From Adiantum capillus-veneris (Eukaryota; Streptophyta; Polypodiopsida; Polypodiales; Pteridaceae): 64,000 nucleotides of DNA. A program made the translations under genes and the position numbers. Under the pieces are notes generated by a model that did not search any database, was not told where the DNA came from, and saw only the letters and a program-made list of their open reading frames with translations. The stretch spans positions 99,276,087 to 99,340,086 of the forward strand of contig CM043966.1 of assembly GCA_014529385.2 (NCBI GenBank), written 5' to 3'. This document shows positions 22,522 to 33,249 of the stretch, piece by piece (position 1 is the stretch's first letter; every line of letters begins with the position of its first letter).

Positions 22522-23104
22522 CCCCCCCCCCCCCCCCTTGCAATGTGATGTATACATATATTCACCCTCCACAATGTTATTTTTTCTTGAGTGCGCTTTC
22601 ATTCATACCATCCATTCAGAGAAAGCACTAGTCGCTAGGTGCCTCTGGATGTAGACCAGCTCATCGCATAAGCCCCATGCTAGGTCAAGCACTGAGAACT
22701 CCTCCGCTATACAAACGCTTTCACAACTCGGATGTATATTGAAATTGTATATCTAAAATTATATAAAAGTTTAAATTGTGTTTTTTGCATAGACCCCTCG
22801 GGAGGGGTATCTCTAATTTGGTATTACATCTCAAGGTTTGAGCTAAGGTTATGGGTTTGTTATGGGAATAGCTTAAAGCTTGATACTAATTGGATTAATT
22901 ATGCATCATGCACACATTTATGCATGCTATTTGAGAAAGAATGTTGTATTCATGATGCATCTATGAGTGACTTTGATTGGTGATACCTACTTGACTTGTC
23001 TTCTTGTATGGGTTCATGTGGTCTTGAGTTATGATGAAGTGATTGAAGTGTTCAATAACTATATTAAATAATTTCTTTGAATGTTTGTTTTGTAGTAAAA
23101 AATG
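19531..23104. other. Long region without recognised genes
   Basis: About 3.5 kb with no frame above about 85 codons that looks coding. A TATA-like CCTATAAATTGACC near 20010 is followed by a CT-rich leader-like stretch and (CT)n at 20339-20360, which could be an LTR promoter, but no partner LTR, primer site or tract is visible. A microsatellite sits at 22481-22537. Likely old non-autonomous retroelement DNA. Confidence 0.4.
22481..22537. repeat. (CT)n followed by poly-C
   Basis: About 19 CT units followed by about 18 C. Overlapping Ser/Leu/Pro frames on both strands are artefacts of the repeat. Confidence 0.95.
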
Positions 23105-23560
23105 GCTCCTAAGGTGACGTGAATGCTTTAGCAAGGGGAACGAGGTTTTGGCCATAGTATTCAACAATATGGCTACGCGGTTATGGAGGGATGCGAAAGA
23201 ACTCTTTTACCTAGAGATCGAGACCAAAGTCTTTGTAATGCCAGGAATCACGACTTCTTGGAAGAGTGTTGACCATAGTTACCTTACTCATCATCAAGAA
23301 TATTTCTGCTAATTCTTTATCTATATTGATGATAGCTTGAGGGATTGGTTTGCCAGACTTAGACTACTTCAACTGAGGATGTGGCTGGGCCTAGAAGATA
23401 TGTACTACTACTTGGCAATGCACTCGCAGTTGCTAAGGAGTACCAAGGTTCCCAAGAAGTTTGAAGCACTTGTAGCTATCATAGGAAAAAAAAACTAGAA
23501 GATAACTACAGACCACATTGTAGTGTGGGATGTCTAAGGGAATATCCACTCATGAGAGTT
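23105..23560 (+). pseudogene. Unidentified coding relic, segment 1
   Basis: One plus frame, broken by only a few stops, gives a protein-like stretch with AIVFNNMATRLWRDAKELFY, ITTSWKSVDHSYLTHHQEYF, DDSLRDWFARLRLLQLRMW and STKVPKKFEALVAII. Just upstream the sequence ends in a splice-acceptor-like TTGTTTTGTAG at about 23085-23096. No domain recognised. It may be one exon of the same broken gene as 24626-26480, separated by an inserted block. Confidence 0.45.
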
Positions 23561-24625
23561 AAAAGAGTATTTAGAGAGTTAACCCCAAAACATCAATAAC
23601 ATTGTAATATATCATAAAAATCAAATTTTGAATAAAGAGCATACACTCAGTTTTGGTATACATGTCCTTTTGTTGGGGGCTCCATCGTTGCAATATATCC
23701 AATGAACAATAAAATTATCAATCTGGAGGGATGAGCTACGCGGCTAGGGCATGGAAACACTCACACGATTAGTGAGCTAATCATGGAAACACAAATGGTT
23801 AACTCTATGAGGTGAGCTTCTCAGCCTATGGAGGAGATAAGCCACAATGAAGGGAAATCTCCACATCCACTTCTCTTCACCTCTAATCAACCCAATCACA
23901 CACACTAAGATTTCAAGACGCACACAACAATAATCCTATCATGCAACACACTAATCGCAAGCACACACATATAGATCTATCAAGCACCACACTCCAATCA
24001 AACCTACATGCATACACAAACAAAAGAGGGCAATCATGCAAGATTAGAGAGGGATTAACCACTAATTAGTTATGATCTAATTAATCTAAGCATCATAGGC
24101 GATTAATCATAAGAAGCATGAGAGAGGCATAGTGAAAGAGAATGTATCATTGATGAGTGTTAATCAAGTCTCATGAGCAAGGAGAAGCTCAAGGACTCCA
24201 TAGCCACAGACCTCAAGAGCTCTCACCAAAGAGTTCTCTCAACAAATGAGCTTGAGAACCCCAATTTCTTTTACATACTACCTTACATACCTAGGGTAAA
24301 ATAATGCAACATCCGGGCGCCCAAGGCCTTTAGGACTCCACCACTTACTGAATCTGCAACCTATGCACAATAATTGACCTATTCTTTACAGCTTGGACCT
24401 GCCATTGATCCCGTAACACATTAAAATATAACAATGGCTTGAAATAATTCAGGAATTTACAATACGTGACCATTTTGGGAAAACGTGGAAAATGTGTAAC
24501 TCCAATCTTCATTGCTTCTTTGTATTCATCCTTGATGTGCATCCGTACGTCTTTGGTCTTTAGCAGCTCCTGTTAACTGACGACGTTGACTCAGTTAACA
24601 CTTATCTCTCCTTGTCTTGTTTTTA
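23561..24625. other. Non-coding block between two coding relics
   Basis: CA-rich and AT-rich sequence without usable frames, ending in a 10-bp inverted repeat (24571-24600) and a splice-acceptor-like TTGTCTTGTTTTTAG at about 24611-24626. It could be a long intron or an insertion; no target duplication was identified. Confidence 0.35.
24571..24600. repeat. Perfect 10-bp inverted repeat (hairpin)
   Basis: TGTTAACTGA, then a 10-base spacer CGACGTTGAC, then TCAGTTAACA. The arms look like abutting LTR or transposon termini, but no element could be delimited from them. Confidence 0.8.
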
Positions 24626-26480
24626 GGTGGATCTTTTAACCATCTAGATGAAGTCCCAAGTGATTTTACGTGGAATTTCTTTTTCAACTATGTGGTTGGA
24701 TTCAGTGTTCATTGGGGAGTTAAAGTGGTTTGAGCTTCAAAGGGAACTAGAGATTATCTTGTTCCAAACACCTATGTAGCATGGGAATTGTGTGTCAAAG
24801 CACAACTTGAACACCGAACCCAAGTGCCTCATAGATACATAGTCGACCCACATCTATGGATCAAGGAGAAGATTTAGGAGGGCGATATCAAAGTACAAGG
24901 ATATGTTTTTTTATCTATGCTTACTCCTTGATATACCACATTGTAAAATTATATTTAGTATAAATACACTAATGCTCAATCAAAGATATGGATTCTGTGA
25001 GAAAATCATAATCCGAGTCTGGAAGAAGTCAAATAGCAGCAATGGATTCTATTATGTACCTCAAGATTGGCTTAGTAGAGTCTATGGACCTATCCTTAAC
25101 TTCAATCCTCACAATGTCACTATCACTTTCGATGACTATGAGAAGCCTAGATGTGTTTGGGATTTTTCTCAAGCATATGCAATGGTGGTGAACCCAAGTA
25201 TGTAGTTTTGTATTGATGATGTCAATGAATGACACACCCATGTAAATTGGTTTCATGCATTACCACCGATAGATACCTCTCAAGGAGAAGAATGGTATGA
25301 GAAAGAGGATGTAAATCTCACTGCACAAGTAAAAGTTCTATACTTTGAAACCCAAGATGTAAGTAAATACAAGGGCAGAACCTTGATTGTAGGAACCACA
25401 AATTGGTTCATTGGAACTTTTTGTATTTTTTCACCTTCCTCGAAGTAGCATGTAACCTTTTATCATATATAATTGGAAAATTTCAATTTTGATATGATTT
25501 AAATTGTATTAAAATTATAATCTTTGAGTTCTAACATATGTTTTATCAGTTCTAAGTAACTTGAATGATGGGTGTGTGTGTAGATGACTGGCATTCTACC
25601 TACAGCGATATGGGTGGATATACTTTCTCACCTTATAATGGATGAGCATCTTCAGACCATAGTGGAAGTACAATGGCTTATCACGACCACGTGCGATGGA
25701 GAAAAAAAGAAGAGGTTACTATCAACGGATTGTATCGTGCCAAATAAATTTCAAGCATGGTACCATTACGCCATTAGAAACCCAAAATTCAGATCGCCAT
25801 GGCATAAATCTTCACTTGGGAGGAGTATCGAGTGGGTGTGGTCCAAGCTAGGAAAGGAGATCATTGTCACCAACCAATTGTTGTATATAGATGCTCATGA
25901 ACTTGCCCTGAGACCAATGAAGGAAACATAGATAGCTAGGAATATACTTCCCTTAGTAATGGCAATGGGATGATTCAATATTGTCTTGTTTATTGTAGGG
26001 GTCGTTAGTGTCTAGCCAATGACAAACATTCCTTTAGCCCAAGACCCTAGAAGTTATTCTCTGACTTGTTTGGGAGATCCATAATTCACAACCCACACAA
26101 TGTAAAGATTTTGTACAACACCTACAATTGACCTCAATGCTTAGCAGATTATGCAAGTATACAAAGCAATGATGGATGGGACACACCATATGAGTTTACC
26201 AAGGACTTTGTTTATTTGATAACTACTCCGATAACAAAAATGCAGCAATTCACAGTGAGATGGGAGTATCTGTGACCAAAATTTCACTCAGTAGGAGTGA
26301 TATGACTCACTTGCCAAAAAGAAATTGTTTCATCCAAAGATCATGAAGGATTATTGGGACAGCCCATCAAAAATACTTCTAGAATGGGACCACTATGATC
26401 CATTACTCGAAGGATGTCACAATGGTTACTACAAAGTAGAGCCATTTTAATTTATTAAGGACTTATGAGACATATTGTAG
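24626..26480 (+). pseudogene. Unidentified coding relic, segments 2-4
   Basis: Several plus-strand stretches look coding: 24650-24900 (DYLVPNTYVAWELCVKAQ, PHRYIVDPHLWIKEKI, two stops), 24985-25205 (YGFCEKIIIRVWKKS, YYVPQDWLSRVYGPI, FDDYEKPRCVWDFSQAY), 25584-25931 (MTGILPTAIWVDILSHL, WHKSSLGRSIEWVWSKLG; no stop over 115 codons) and 26330-26450 (WDSPSKILLEWDHYDPLL). They are separated by AT-rich gaps, one ending GTGTGTGTGTAG before 25584, resembling introns. I do not recognise the protein. It lies directly upstream of a gypsy gag on the same strand, so it may be an extra retrotransposon ORF or a captured host gene. Confidence 0.45.
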
Positions 26481-26656
26481 ATTTTGAACCTCAAAACTTT
26501 TGCGATGTAGACTTGATTAATTCATTCATTATTCTTTTCTTCTACTCTCTTATCTTATTCTCAACTGTTTATTTTATTTTGTTAAGAGGGACTTCAAGTA
26601 GAGTGGGATATATTGTACTAAGAATGATTTTGGTTGATATGGTGCAGTAAGTTACC

Positions 26657-27230
26657 ATGCCTCCTAGAGTAAATGTGGTGGCTGCAAATGATAATGTGCC
26701 AATTGCACCTCAACAAACAATCATTGATAGAAACATCGATAGCATGCTGTATAAGTCCAACCTAGGAACTTTAGTGGGGAAGGCAAACATGCAAGAAAAG
26801 TTCTTGAAGATTGGATTGAGTGTATGGATAAAAACTTTGATTGGCTCATTCATTTGCAGAGAACAAGGTTATCATTGCTAAGTTCAAACTAAACAAAACG
26901 GTCAAGCATTGGTGGAGAGACCATTGTACTAAGAATAATGTTGACCCTAATGCAACAACTTTTGATTATCTCAAGACTCAACTAAAGAAGAACTATAAAG
27001 ACAAAGTATATCATTTGTATCGCATGAATGAATTTCTTAATTTCACTCAAGAAACTAGAGACCTCAAGTTCCATTACCAACATTTCTTGACTCTTGTCAA
27101 ATATGCTCCAGCAGGAATGACTCGGGAAGTCAAAGTAGCACGATTCATGTCAAGATTACATGATCCTATGAATTTACAACACACACCGACCAACGCATAT
27201 GAAGACAAGGGTCTACCCTTTCACAATTGA
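26657..27230 (+). pseudogene. Ty3/gypsy gag relic
   Basis: Starts MPPRVNVVAANDNVP at 26657. A frame change near 26860 leads into the capsid-type block: AHSFAENKVIIAKFKLNK, VKHWWRDHC, FDYLKTQLKKNYKDKVY, EFLNFTQETRDLKFHY and MTREVKVARFMSRLHD. This spacing (WW, then the L-Q-E-V-x-Y-like block, then YAP and F-x-x-L) is typical of retrotransposon gag proteins. No zinc knuckle, protease or RT follows; the element is cut off by 27231. Confidence 0.7.
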
Positions 27231-27861
27231 ACATAAAAAACCCACAATTTTAACATCAACTCCACAATTCATAGATACATGCCCTCCCAATCTGTCTGCA
27301 CATAATTTGCCACTAGGCTACCATAGCCATAACCTTGCAGAGAACTAGACGTAACTTAAAGAGAACAACTCCAATCGGGGTACTTAAAGCTTGGAAGAAA
27401 TCTTGAAAAAATGATTGGCAAGAAAGCTGAAGATGATAAAAATTAATTCTACATGCCACTATGTGCAAAATTGACGCGAGCATAGAGCTATCTCCGTATG
27501 ACTACATGCAAAGAAGGCAAGGTGAGGGCAAAAAACTGCACCAAAAAGCATCAAAGAGGCACAACGACCCAGAACTTGCAAATTTATGAACTTTGGCTAA
27601 AGTTTTTTAATTTTTTACATGAGTTTAGTTATATAAGAAAAGAAACCACAAAAAGAAAGCCCACACACCCTTTTGACATCATACATCATGTCCATATGTA
27701 CATATTCACAAAAACCGGGGTGTCAAAAATGCACCCAACATAGTTTTCCATAGCCCAGCCTGCTAGATAATTCATGATCAACAATAATAAAGAGATCCTA
27801 TAAACCAGATGAGGGACTCTTCATTTCATCTTCATCATTAGCCACATGATGAAAAAATTAC
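27231..27861. other. AT-rich non-coding region
   Basis: No coding sense. A TATA-like GTTATATAAGAAAAG occurs at about 27628. It may contain retroelement leader or LTR debris; nothing could be delimited. Confidence 0.35.
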
Positions 27862-28247
27862 TCAAAAGAAGGCTTTATGTGGGGTACCATCCAAGTCAAC
27901 AAGCCGATATGTGCCATTTGGAAACCTGTTTAAGACCAAGAAAGGACCTTGCCACTTGGTTTGAAACTTCTTTTGAAAAGTTATATCAAGCTTACTATTG
28001 TAATGAAGCATCATGTCACCCTTCTTGATGTCTTTGTCCTTCACCTTCTCATTTGCCTTTGCTTGATTGTTCTTGAAGATCTGCTCATAATGCTCAAAAG
28101 CTAGGAACCTGTCTAATTGTGTGTATTGCAAATGTAGAAGCCTCTCCTTGAGTGCATTTTTAGGGTCATCTTCAAGCTTTAGCATCAGATTAAAAGCTGG
28201 CATCTCCACCTCAATAGGAATGTAAACAGGTGAATTTTGCATTTTTC
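27862..28247 (-). pseudogene. Ty3/gypsy integrase C-terminal fragment
   Basis: A 126-codon minus-strand frame with YIPIEVEMPAFNLML, YEQIFKNNQAKANEKVKD, KKGDMMLHYNSKLD, KWQGPFLVLNRFPNGTYRLV and DGTPHKAF. This is the integrase C-terminal region of gypsy elements (the W-x-GP-F-x-V block followed by a beta strand and L-D-G). The wording is closer to Tat/Athila-type integrases than to family A here. The catalytic core is missing. Its right end abuts copia element C on the other strand. Confidence 0.75.
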
Positions 28248-28371
28248 AAAGTGTTTGGGTGCAAGGCTTTTATGCACATAGATAAAAGCCTAAGGTCAAA
28301 TCTAAATGCAAAGTGTTTGGGTGCAAGGCTTTTATGCACATAGATAAAAGCCTAAGGTAAAATCTAAATGC
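28248..28371 (+). repeat. 62-bp tandem duplication in copia C
   Basis: Two copies (28248-28309, 28310-28371) beginning AAAGTGTTTGGGTGCAAGGC, one base different (GGTCAAAT versus GGTAAAAT). The period is not a multiple of three, so it breaks the frame just before the KCFFIGYG block. Confidence 0.95.
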
Positions 28372-28377
28372 AAATTC

Positions 28378-30490
28378 CAAAAAGTGTTTCTTCATTGGCT
28401 ATGGAGAAGCTGACTTTGGGTATCGCCTATGGAATCCTGAAGATGTTAAAATGTTTAGAAGTAGGGATGTTATTTTCAACGAACAAAATATGTACAAAGA
28501 TTACTTGGAAAGAAAACAAATAAAAGATAAAGGTGATGAGTACATGGAGCTTGCTGATAGTGGTGGACTCAAGGAGTGCAAGCGGTGACAACGTGCAACA
28601 ACGTCAACCAAATGAGAAGCCTCAACCTATGTGCCAAAGATCTACGAGAGCAAGTAGACCTCCAGAAAGATTTGTTCCTTCCTGCAACCATCTCTTGATC
28701 TCAGATTCAAGAGAGTTGAACTCATACGAAGAAGCCATGCAGCAGCACGAATCCAAAGAAGAATGGATGAAGAGCATCCAAGTGGAGATAAACTCATTAT
28801 ATCGCAAGCAAACATGAGATTTGATTGAGTTGCCTAAAGATAAGTGGGCACTGCAAAACAAATGGGTGTATAAGTTGAAGGACAAAGAAGGTGGGCTATG
28901 CAGCATCACGTATCTGAAGAAGAATGGATGAAGAGCATCCAAGTGGAGATGGACTCATTATACTGCAAGCAAACATGAGGGTTGATTGAGTTGCCTAAAG
29001 ATAAGTGGGCACTGCAAAACAAATGGGTGTATAAGCCGAAGGACAAAGAAGGTGGGAAGAAAAGGTACAAGTCCAAGCTTGTGGTAAAAGGGTTTTCTCA
29101 AAAGAAATATATTGACTTCAATGAAATATTTTCTCTTGTTGTAAAAATGAATTCAATTAGGCTTGTCTTTAACCTTGTGGCTACTCATGATTTAAATCTT
29201 GAGCAAATGGATGTAAATACGACATTCCCTCACGGAATTACTTAGAGGAGAAAATTTACATGCTTCAACCAAAGGGATATAAAGTAAAAGGTAAGGAGAA
29301 TGGTTTACAAATTAAAGAAGATCTTGTATGGTTTGAAGCAAGCATCAAGGTAATGGTATTTGAAGTTCGATCAATGAATGTTGGATCATGGATTCAAAAG
29401 TTGAAACCCAGATCACTGCGTCTACACAAAGAATTTGGGAGATCGGAAGCTCATCATCCTAATGTTGTATGTTGATGACATGCTGATTGCAAGTTCTAAC
29501 ATGCAGGAAATCAAATACCTAAAAGAGGAATGGTTTAAATCTTTTTCAATGAAAGATTTAGGTGCTGCAAAGCGGATACTTGGTATGAAGATATCAAGGG
29601 ATCAGACAAAGAAGACACTAAAGCTATCTCAAGAGGATTACATCAAGAAGGTACTAGAAAGGTTTTCAATGCAAGATGCAAAATTGGTTTCTACGTCTTT
29701 GGCTAGTCACTTTAAACTAAGCAAGGATATGTGTCCAAAGACACAAGAGGAGATAGCCTATATGTCTAAAGTTCCATATATTGTAGTGGCAGGTTCTCTA
29801 ATGTATGCAATGGTACGAACAAGGCCAGAGATTGCACATGCAGGAGTTGTAAGTAGATTCGTGGACAATCCAATTAAAGTGCACTGGCAAGCTGTGAAGT
29901 GGATACCTAGGTATCTAAAAGGGACAACAACAAATGATTTGTATTTTGGAGGTATTGATATTTTGTTGCAAGGGTATGATGATGCAGATATGGTAGGTGA
30001 CAAAGATAGTTGAAGGAGCACTACTGGCTATGTATTCATAGTTGGAGGGACATTAATATGTTGGGCTTAAAAGCTACAAAAAGTAGTCTCACTTTCTACC
30101 ACGGAAGCAAAATATGTAGCAATGACAGAGGCAAGCAAGAGATTTTGTGGCTTCACAGATCCTTGGAAGAGCTTGGATACAAGAAAGACAATTGTGTCTT
30201 GTACATTGATAGTCAAAGCGCCATTCATCTTGCAAAGAATTCAGTCTTTCACTCAAGGAAAAGCACATTGAGGTGAATATCACTTCATACGCACTCTTTT
30301 GGAAGAGGGACAACTAAAGCTAGGAATGGTGTACACAAGTGAAAATCCTACAGACATGTTTACAAAGGTAGTCAACAAGGAGAAGTTGAGCTTTTGCTCA
30401 TCTTCAATCGCATTCAAGGATAAGAAGTTAGGATGGAAAGTTGTCATAGGTTTGGTGTGGAGAGTATGGAGCTTCATTTACCCCTTGTAA
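28378..30490 (+). pseudogene. Copia integrase end, reverse transcriptase, RNase H
   Basis: Reading from the left: the integrase C-terminal block KCFFIGYGEADFGYRLWNPE and SRDVIFNE, a low-complexity linker, the RT start (EEWMKSIQVEI, LPKDKWALQNKWVYK, LVVKGFSQK), EQMDVNTTFPHG, a gap with frame changes, LYVDDMLIAS (catalytic YVDD near 29467-29478), FSMKDLGAAKRILGM, LYAMVRTRPEIAHA, WIPRYLKGT, then RNase H (GYVFIVGGTLI, STTEAKYVAM, NPTDMFTKVV). Several stops, a duplication at 28737-29056 and a deletion between the two RT halves inactivate it. These blocks are diagnostic for Ty1/copia. Confidence 0.9.
28737..29056 (+). repeat. 161-bp tandem duplication in copia RT
   Basis: Unit 1 (28737-28897) and unit 2 (28898 to about 29056) both run from ATGCAGCA through the KWVYK-encoding stretch to GACAAAGAAGGTGGG, with scattered differences (about six to eight by eye). 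The period also shifts the reading frame. Confidence 0.9.
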
Positions 30491-30524
30491 TTTTTGTATT
30501 AAAAACGCACATTTGTAAGGCCCC

Positions 30525-31224
30525 TGTTATGAGGAGAAGTCATTGTGCATGAAGAAAATTCACTCCCCAAAAAACCAAAAATTTGCGACCAGTCTTGAGC
30601 TTTGCTCGAGACTATCTTCACCGGAATATTCTTTTTTCTCGAGAATATTATGGGCAAATGACGACCGAAAAGTGGTCGAAAAATGGTCGATCTGGTGGCC
30701 TCTTGGATGATGGCGGGTAGTCAATTTCTGGTGTATGATGGTTGAAAGTTAATACCGATGGCCGGTGACCGATTTCAAGGCGAACTTGTCTTCTCAAGGG
30801 CGGCCACTCATGGGCGCATTGGAGAGTCCAACTTGGACTTGTCTACACAAGGGCAACTACACACAACTGCCTCTCATGAGAGAGGGCAGCTCTTTTGGCC
30901 TACAAAAGGAGGCCTCTTCTATACACAAAATATATTGTGGTGCATTGTGAAGTTGATTCAACAAGGTGTGTGTGAGTTGGTGAGAATAAAGCAAGGCGGG
31001 AGCTCTATTAAGGGTATAATCGCTTTGTAACCTACTTTTTTTTTGAAGTACTAAATCCATTGAGTGGCTGCTTTGTCGTGGATGTAGCCCACATTGGGTG
31101 AACCACGTATATCATGTTCTCTCTCTCTCTCTCTACTCTCTATAATCTCTAGGGTGTGAAAATTATCTCTCTCCATTAAGTAAACTACTCTAATATCTAC
31201 TTAGTTACGTCCTATTTCCTAACA
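30525..31224 (+). repeat. 3' LTR of copia element C
   Basis: 700 bp with perfect terminal inverted repeats TGTTA...TAACA. Near 31061-31105 it holds the block GTGGATGTAGCCCACATTGG followed by GAACCACG, a conserved LTR motif of many plant copia lineages. A TATA-like motif is not obvious. The polypurine tract before it (GTAAGGCCCC) is poor. Confidence 0.8.
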
Positions 31225-31240
31225 AGAACCCAAGAGGAGA
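31225..31240 (+). pseudogene. Sliver of element B gag left of A1
   Basis: Sixteen bases, AGAACCCAAGAGGAGA, equivalent to the gag codons for EPKRRG, continuing directly at 40567 after removal of A1 and one TSD copy. It shows that A1 inserted in element B and that copia C ended immediately upstream. Confidence 0.75.
31236..31240 (+). repeat. Target duplication of A1, left copy (GGAGA)
   Basis: GGAGA directly before the 5' LTR; repeated at 40567-40571 directly after the 3' LTR. Five bases is the normal length for gypsy integrases. Confidence 0.9.
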
Positions 31241-32832
31241 TGTCATAATAATCAATATCTAATTCTCCTAAATGATTTTCTCATATTAAACTGATCATTT
31301 AATGTGGGCAAGTGCCAAGGGAGAAAAAGCTAGAATATTGGTTAAGCTAGCAGACCGGCCACAGTAGGGATCCAAAGGAGGGAAAATAGGGATCCAAAGG
31401 GGGGGCCATCTGCAAAAGAGCCATGTGAAACAATGGGCCAAAAAGACCCTAAGGTTCAGCCCATTAAGACTTCCAAAATGCTAAGGTTCCAAAATTCAAA
31501 GGTTGAGTCCAAAGGTCAAACCTAGGGAAAATTGGATGCTTTGTGTGTGCCCTAAAAGTCTTTGCACATCCCTACATGGGAGGGGGCGAGCCCCAAAGCT
31601 AGGGGATGAGAGAGAAAGCCACACACACACACACAGGCTCCCTTTACACAAAGGGAATGAGGGACACATGTCAGCTCCCTAGGCCAGATGCCCACAAGGT
31701 GTGCCCAGTTCCTATTGGAAGACCCTTGAAGTGGACCAATGAGAATTAAGCTAGAGTAAATGTAGTTTAATTAATTTAAAAACATTTAATAAAAGAAACC
31801 AATGAGAAATAAGTCTCCTAGAAGACTATTGGGCAGTCTCCCAAAGGGTCCAATGAGCATTCAGAAGCCTCATGGCTTGCCTGATTCCTATTGGCCAGGA
31901 GACAAAGGGGTCCAATGAGAGTTTTGTTTAATTATTTAATTATCTAAAGCTCTCACAAAAGGGGAAAGGGGGACACATGTCTAAAGGCTATCACTTATGC
32001 TGTTTAATTCCTATTGGCTTGACCTGGGGAGGTCCAATGAGGCAAAAGCCAGACCTAATTAGCAGCTAGGGCTCGCCCAAGAGAGAGAGAGGGCTGATTT
32101 TTGCTTGGCATGGACACACACACACTCACACTTGACCATGTGTGAAGGAAGAATACTCTATCTCCTCCCAAGCTTTAATGGAGAGCTCATCACCTAATCC
32201 AAGCTTGTGAGATAGAAGCCTACATCAACACTCTCTTGGCATGTGGATGCAAATCCAACCAAGAGCCAAGCTTCAATGCATGCTCATCTCCTCTACCAAG
32301 CTAATTACTAAGCTAAGCTATGCTAATATGAGTGATTATGTGAGGAGATGTACATCTTTCTCGTAAGATACTCCTTTTTCTTCTAAATCTACTCTCATAC
32401 CGTGCTAGCTCTCACCATCTTCGAAGGTGTGTGAGGTCTTGGGTCTGAGAACGGGGATAATTCAAGTTGTGTTTGATTAAGTGTTTTGCTTGGTGTATGA
32501 AGCTTCCATCTTCATTGCACTAGCTAGTCTTGAAGGAACACAAAGAATTGTATTGTACAATGTCTCTCTTGATGGGAGAAACCATAATACAAAGCCTTTT
32601 GGAGGGGGGACCGGCTCCATGCAAATCCGGTCCTCAACTGTTGTCAATAGCTTAATTGCTCTCTCTTTTGAAAGTATTGTCGATGCTATCTAACTAGGTG
32701 TTATGCTTTTTGTTGCTCTCTCTCCACCCAAGCACTCTTGTAATTCTCATTAGGAATCTATTCTAATGAAATGCCCACTATGTTCATGCTAATTTCCGCT
32801 ATACATAAGATTTTAGGCCATTAAATGTTACA
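31241..32832 (+). repeat. 5' LTR of A1
   Basis: 1592 bp, TGTCATAATAATC...ATGTTACA. It contains nine CCAAT or ATTGG boxes between 31714 and 32038, (CA)n at about 31620 and a GA tract near 32080. A 70-codon frame (32481-32693) recurs in every family A LTR but looks like chance rather than a gene. Confidence 0.95.
31714..32038 (+). promoter_or_regulatory. CCAAT-box array in the A1 LTR
   Basis: ATTGG at 31714, 31828, 31890 and 32013; CCAAT at 31736, 31799, 31850, 31912 and 32034. Most lie as ATTGG followed about 20 bp later by CCAATGAG, within degenerate units of roughly 100-150 bp. CCAAT is the site of NF-Y type factors; a promoter or enhancer role in the U3 part is inference. Confidence 0.5.
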
Positions 32833-32833
32833 T

Positions 32834-32845
32834 TGGTATCAGAGC
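32834..32845 (+). other. Primer-binding site of A1
   Basis: TGGTATCAGAGC, a perfect match to the plant initiator-Met tRNA primer site, one base after the LTR. Confidence 0.95.
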
Positions 32846-33249
32846 TCAAGGTTTCTCTTTTCTTGCTCAAGAAGGGAGGTCCTCAAGCTAGCTACAAATG
32901 GTTGGTATTATTAATTGCCTGTGAGTAAGTAGAATAGGGTTTTTTCAGCCTTGCAGTGCGCCTGCCTTTGTGCAGTGAACGGGGCATCACCGTCGAGAGC
33001 TATGGTCTTAATAGTGGAGTCCTACGGGGCTTGCCTACGGCTTAACCACTATTGAGCTATTAGAAGCTTGACAGGAGCCGGTGCTGTTTTGGTGTCGAAA
33101 GACCCTCTCTTCTATTCCTTGCAATTAATGGTATTCGAGCCGCGGGTACAGTAGCTTGAGTGCTTTTTCTAAAGGGGTAAAGAGGAGTAGCAACTAGGGC
33201 TTGAAGTGCCAAAGTACACCTAAAAAGTTTATACCTAAAAGTTGTTAGA
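32846..33249 (+). other. Leader of element A1
   Basis: About 400 bp between primer site and gag ATG without coding sense; nearly identical to 58942-59346 in A2. It probably carries packaging signals, which is inference from position. Confidence 0.7.

Larger units (their letters stand above)
28248..31224 (+). mobile_element. 5'-truncated Ty1/copia element C
   Basis: Remains of a copia element: integrase end, RT, RNase H and an intact-looking 3' LTR (30525-31224). It lacks the 5' LTR, gag, protease and integrase core. Its right end is followed by element B sequence (31225-31240), so C had inserted into B before A1 arrived. Two internal tandem duplications and many stops make it non-functional. 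Confidence 0.85.

Noticed and set aside
24900-26480. Caulimovirus-like endogenous sequence
   Set aside because: No movement protein, coat zinc finger, or viral RT motifs are visible; the only neighbouring recognisable domain is a gypsy gag.
32481-32693. 70-codon frame found in four LTRs (also 36715, 40215, 58579)
   Set aside because: It recurs only because the LTRs are copies of each other. It has no recognised domain, spans the likely transcription and polyadenylation part of the LTR, and is explained by shared descent.
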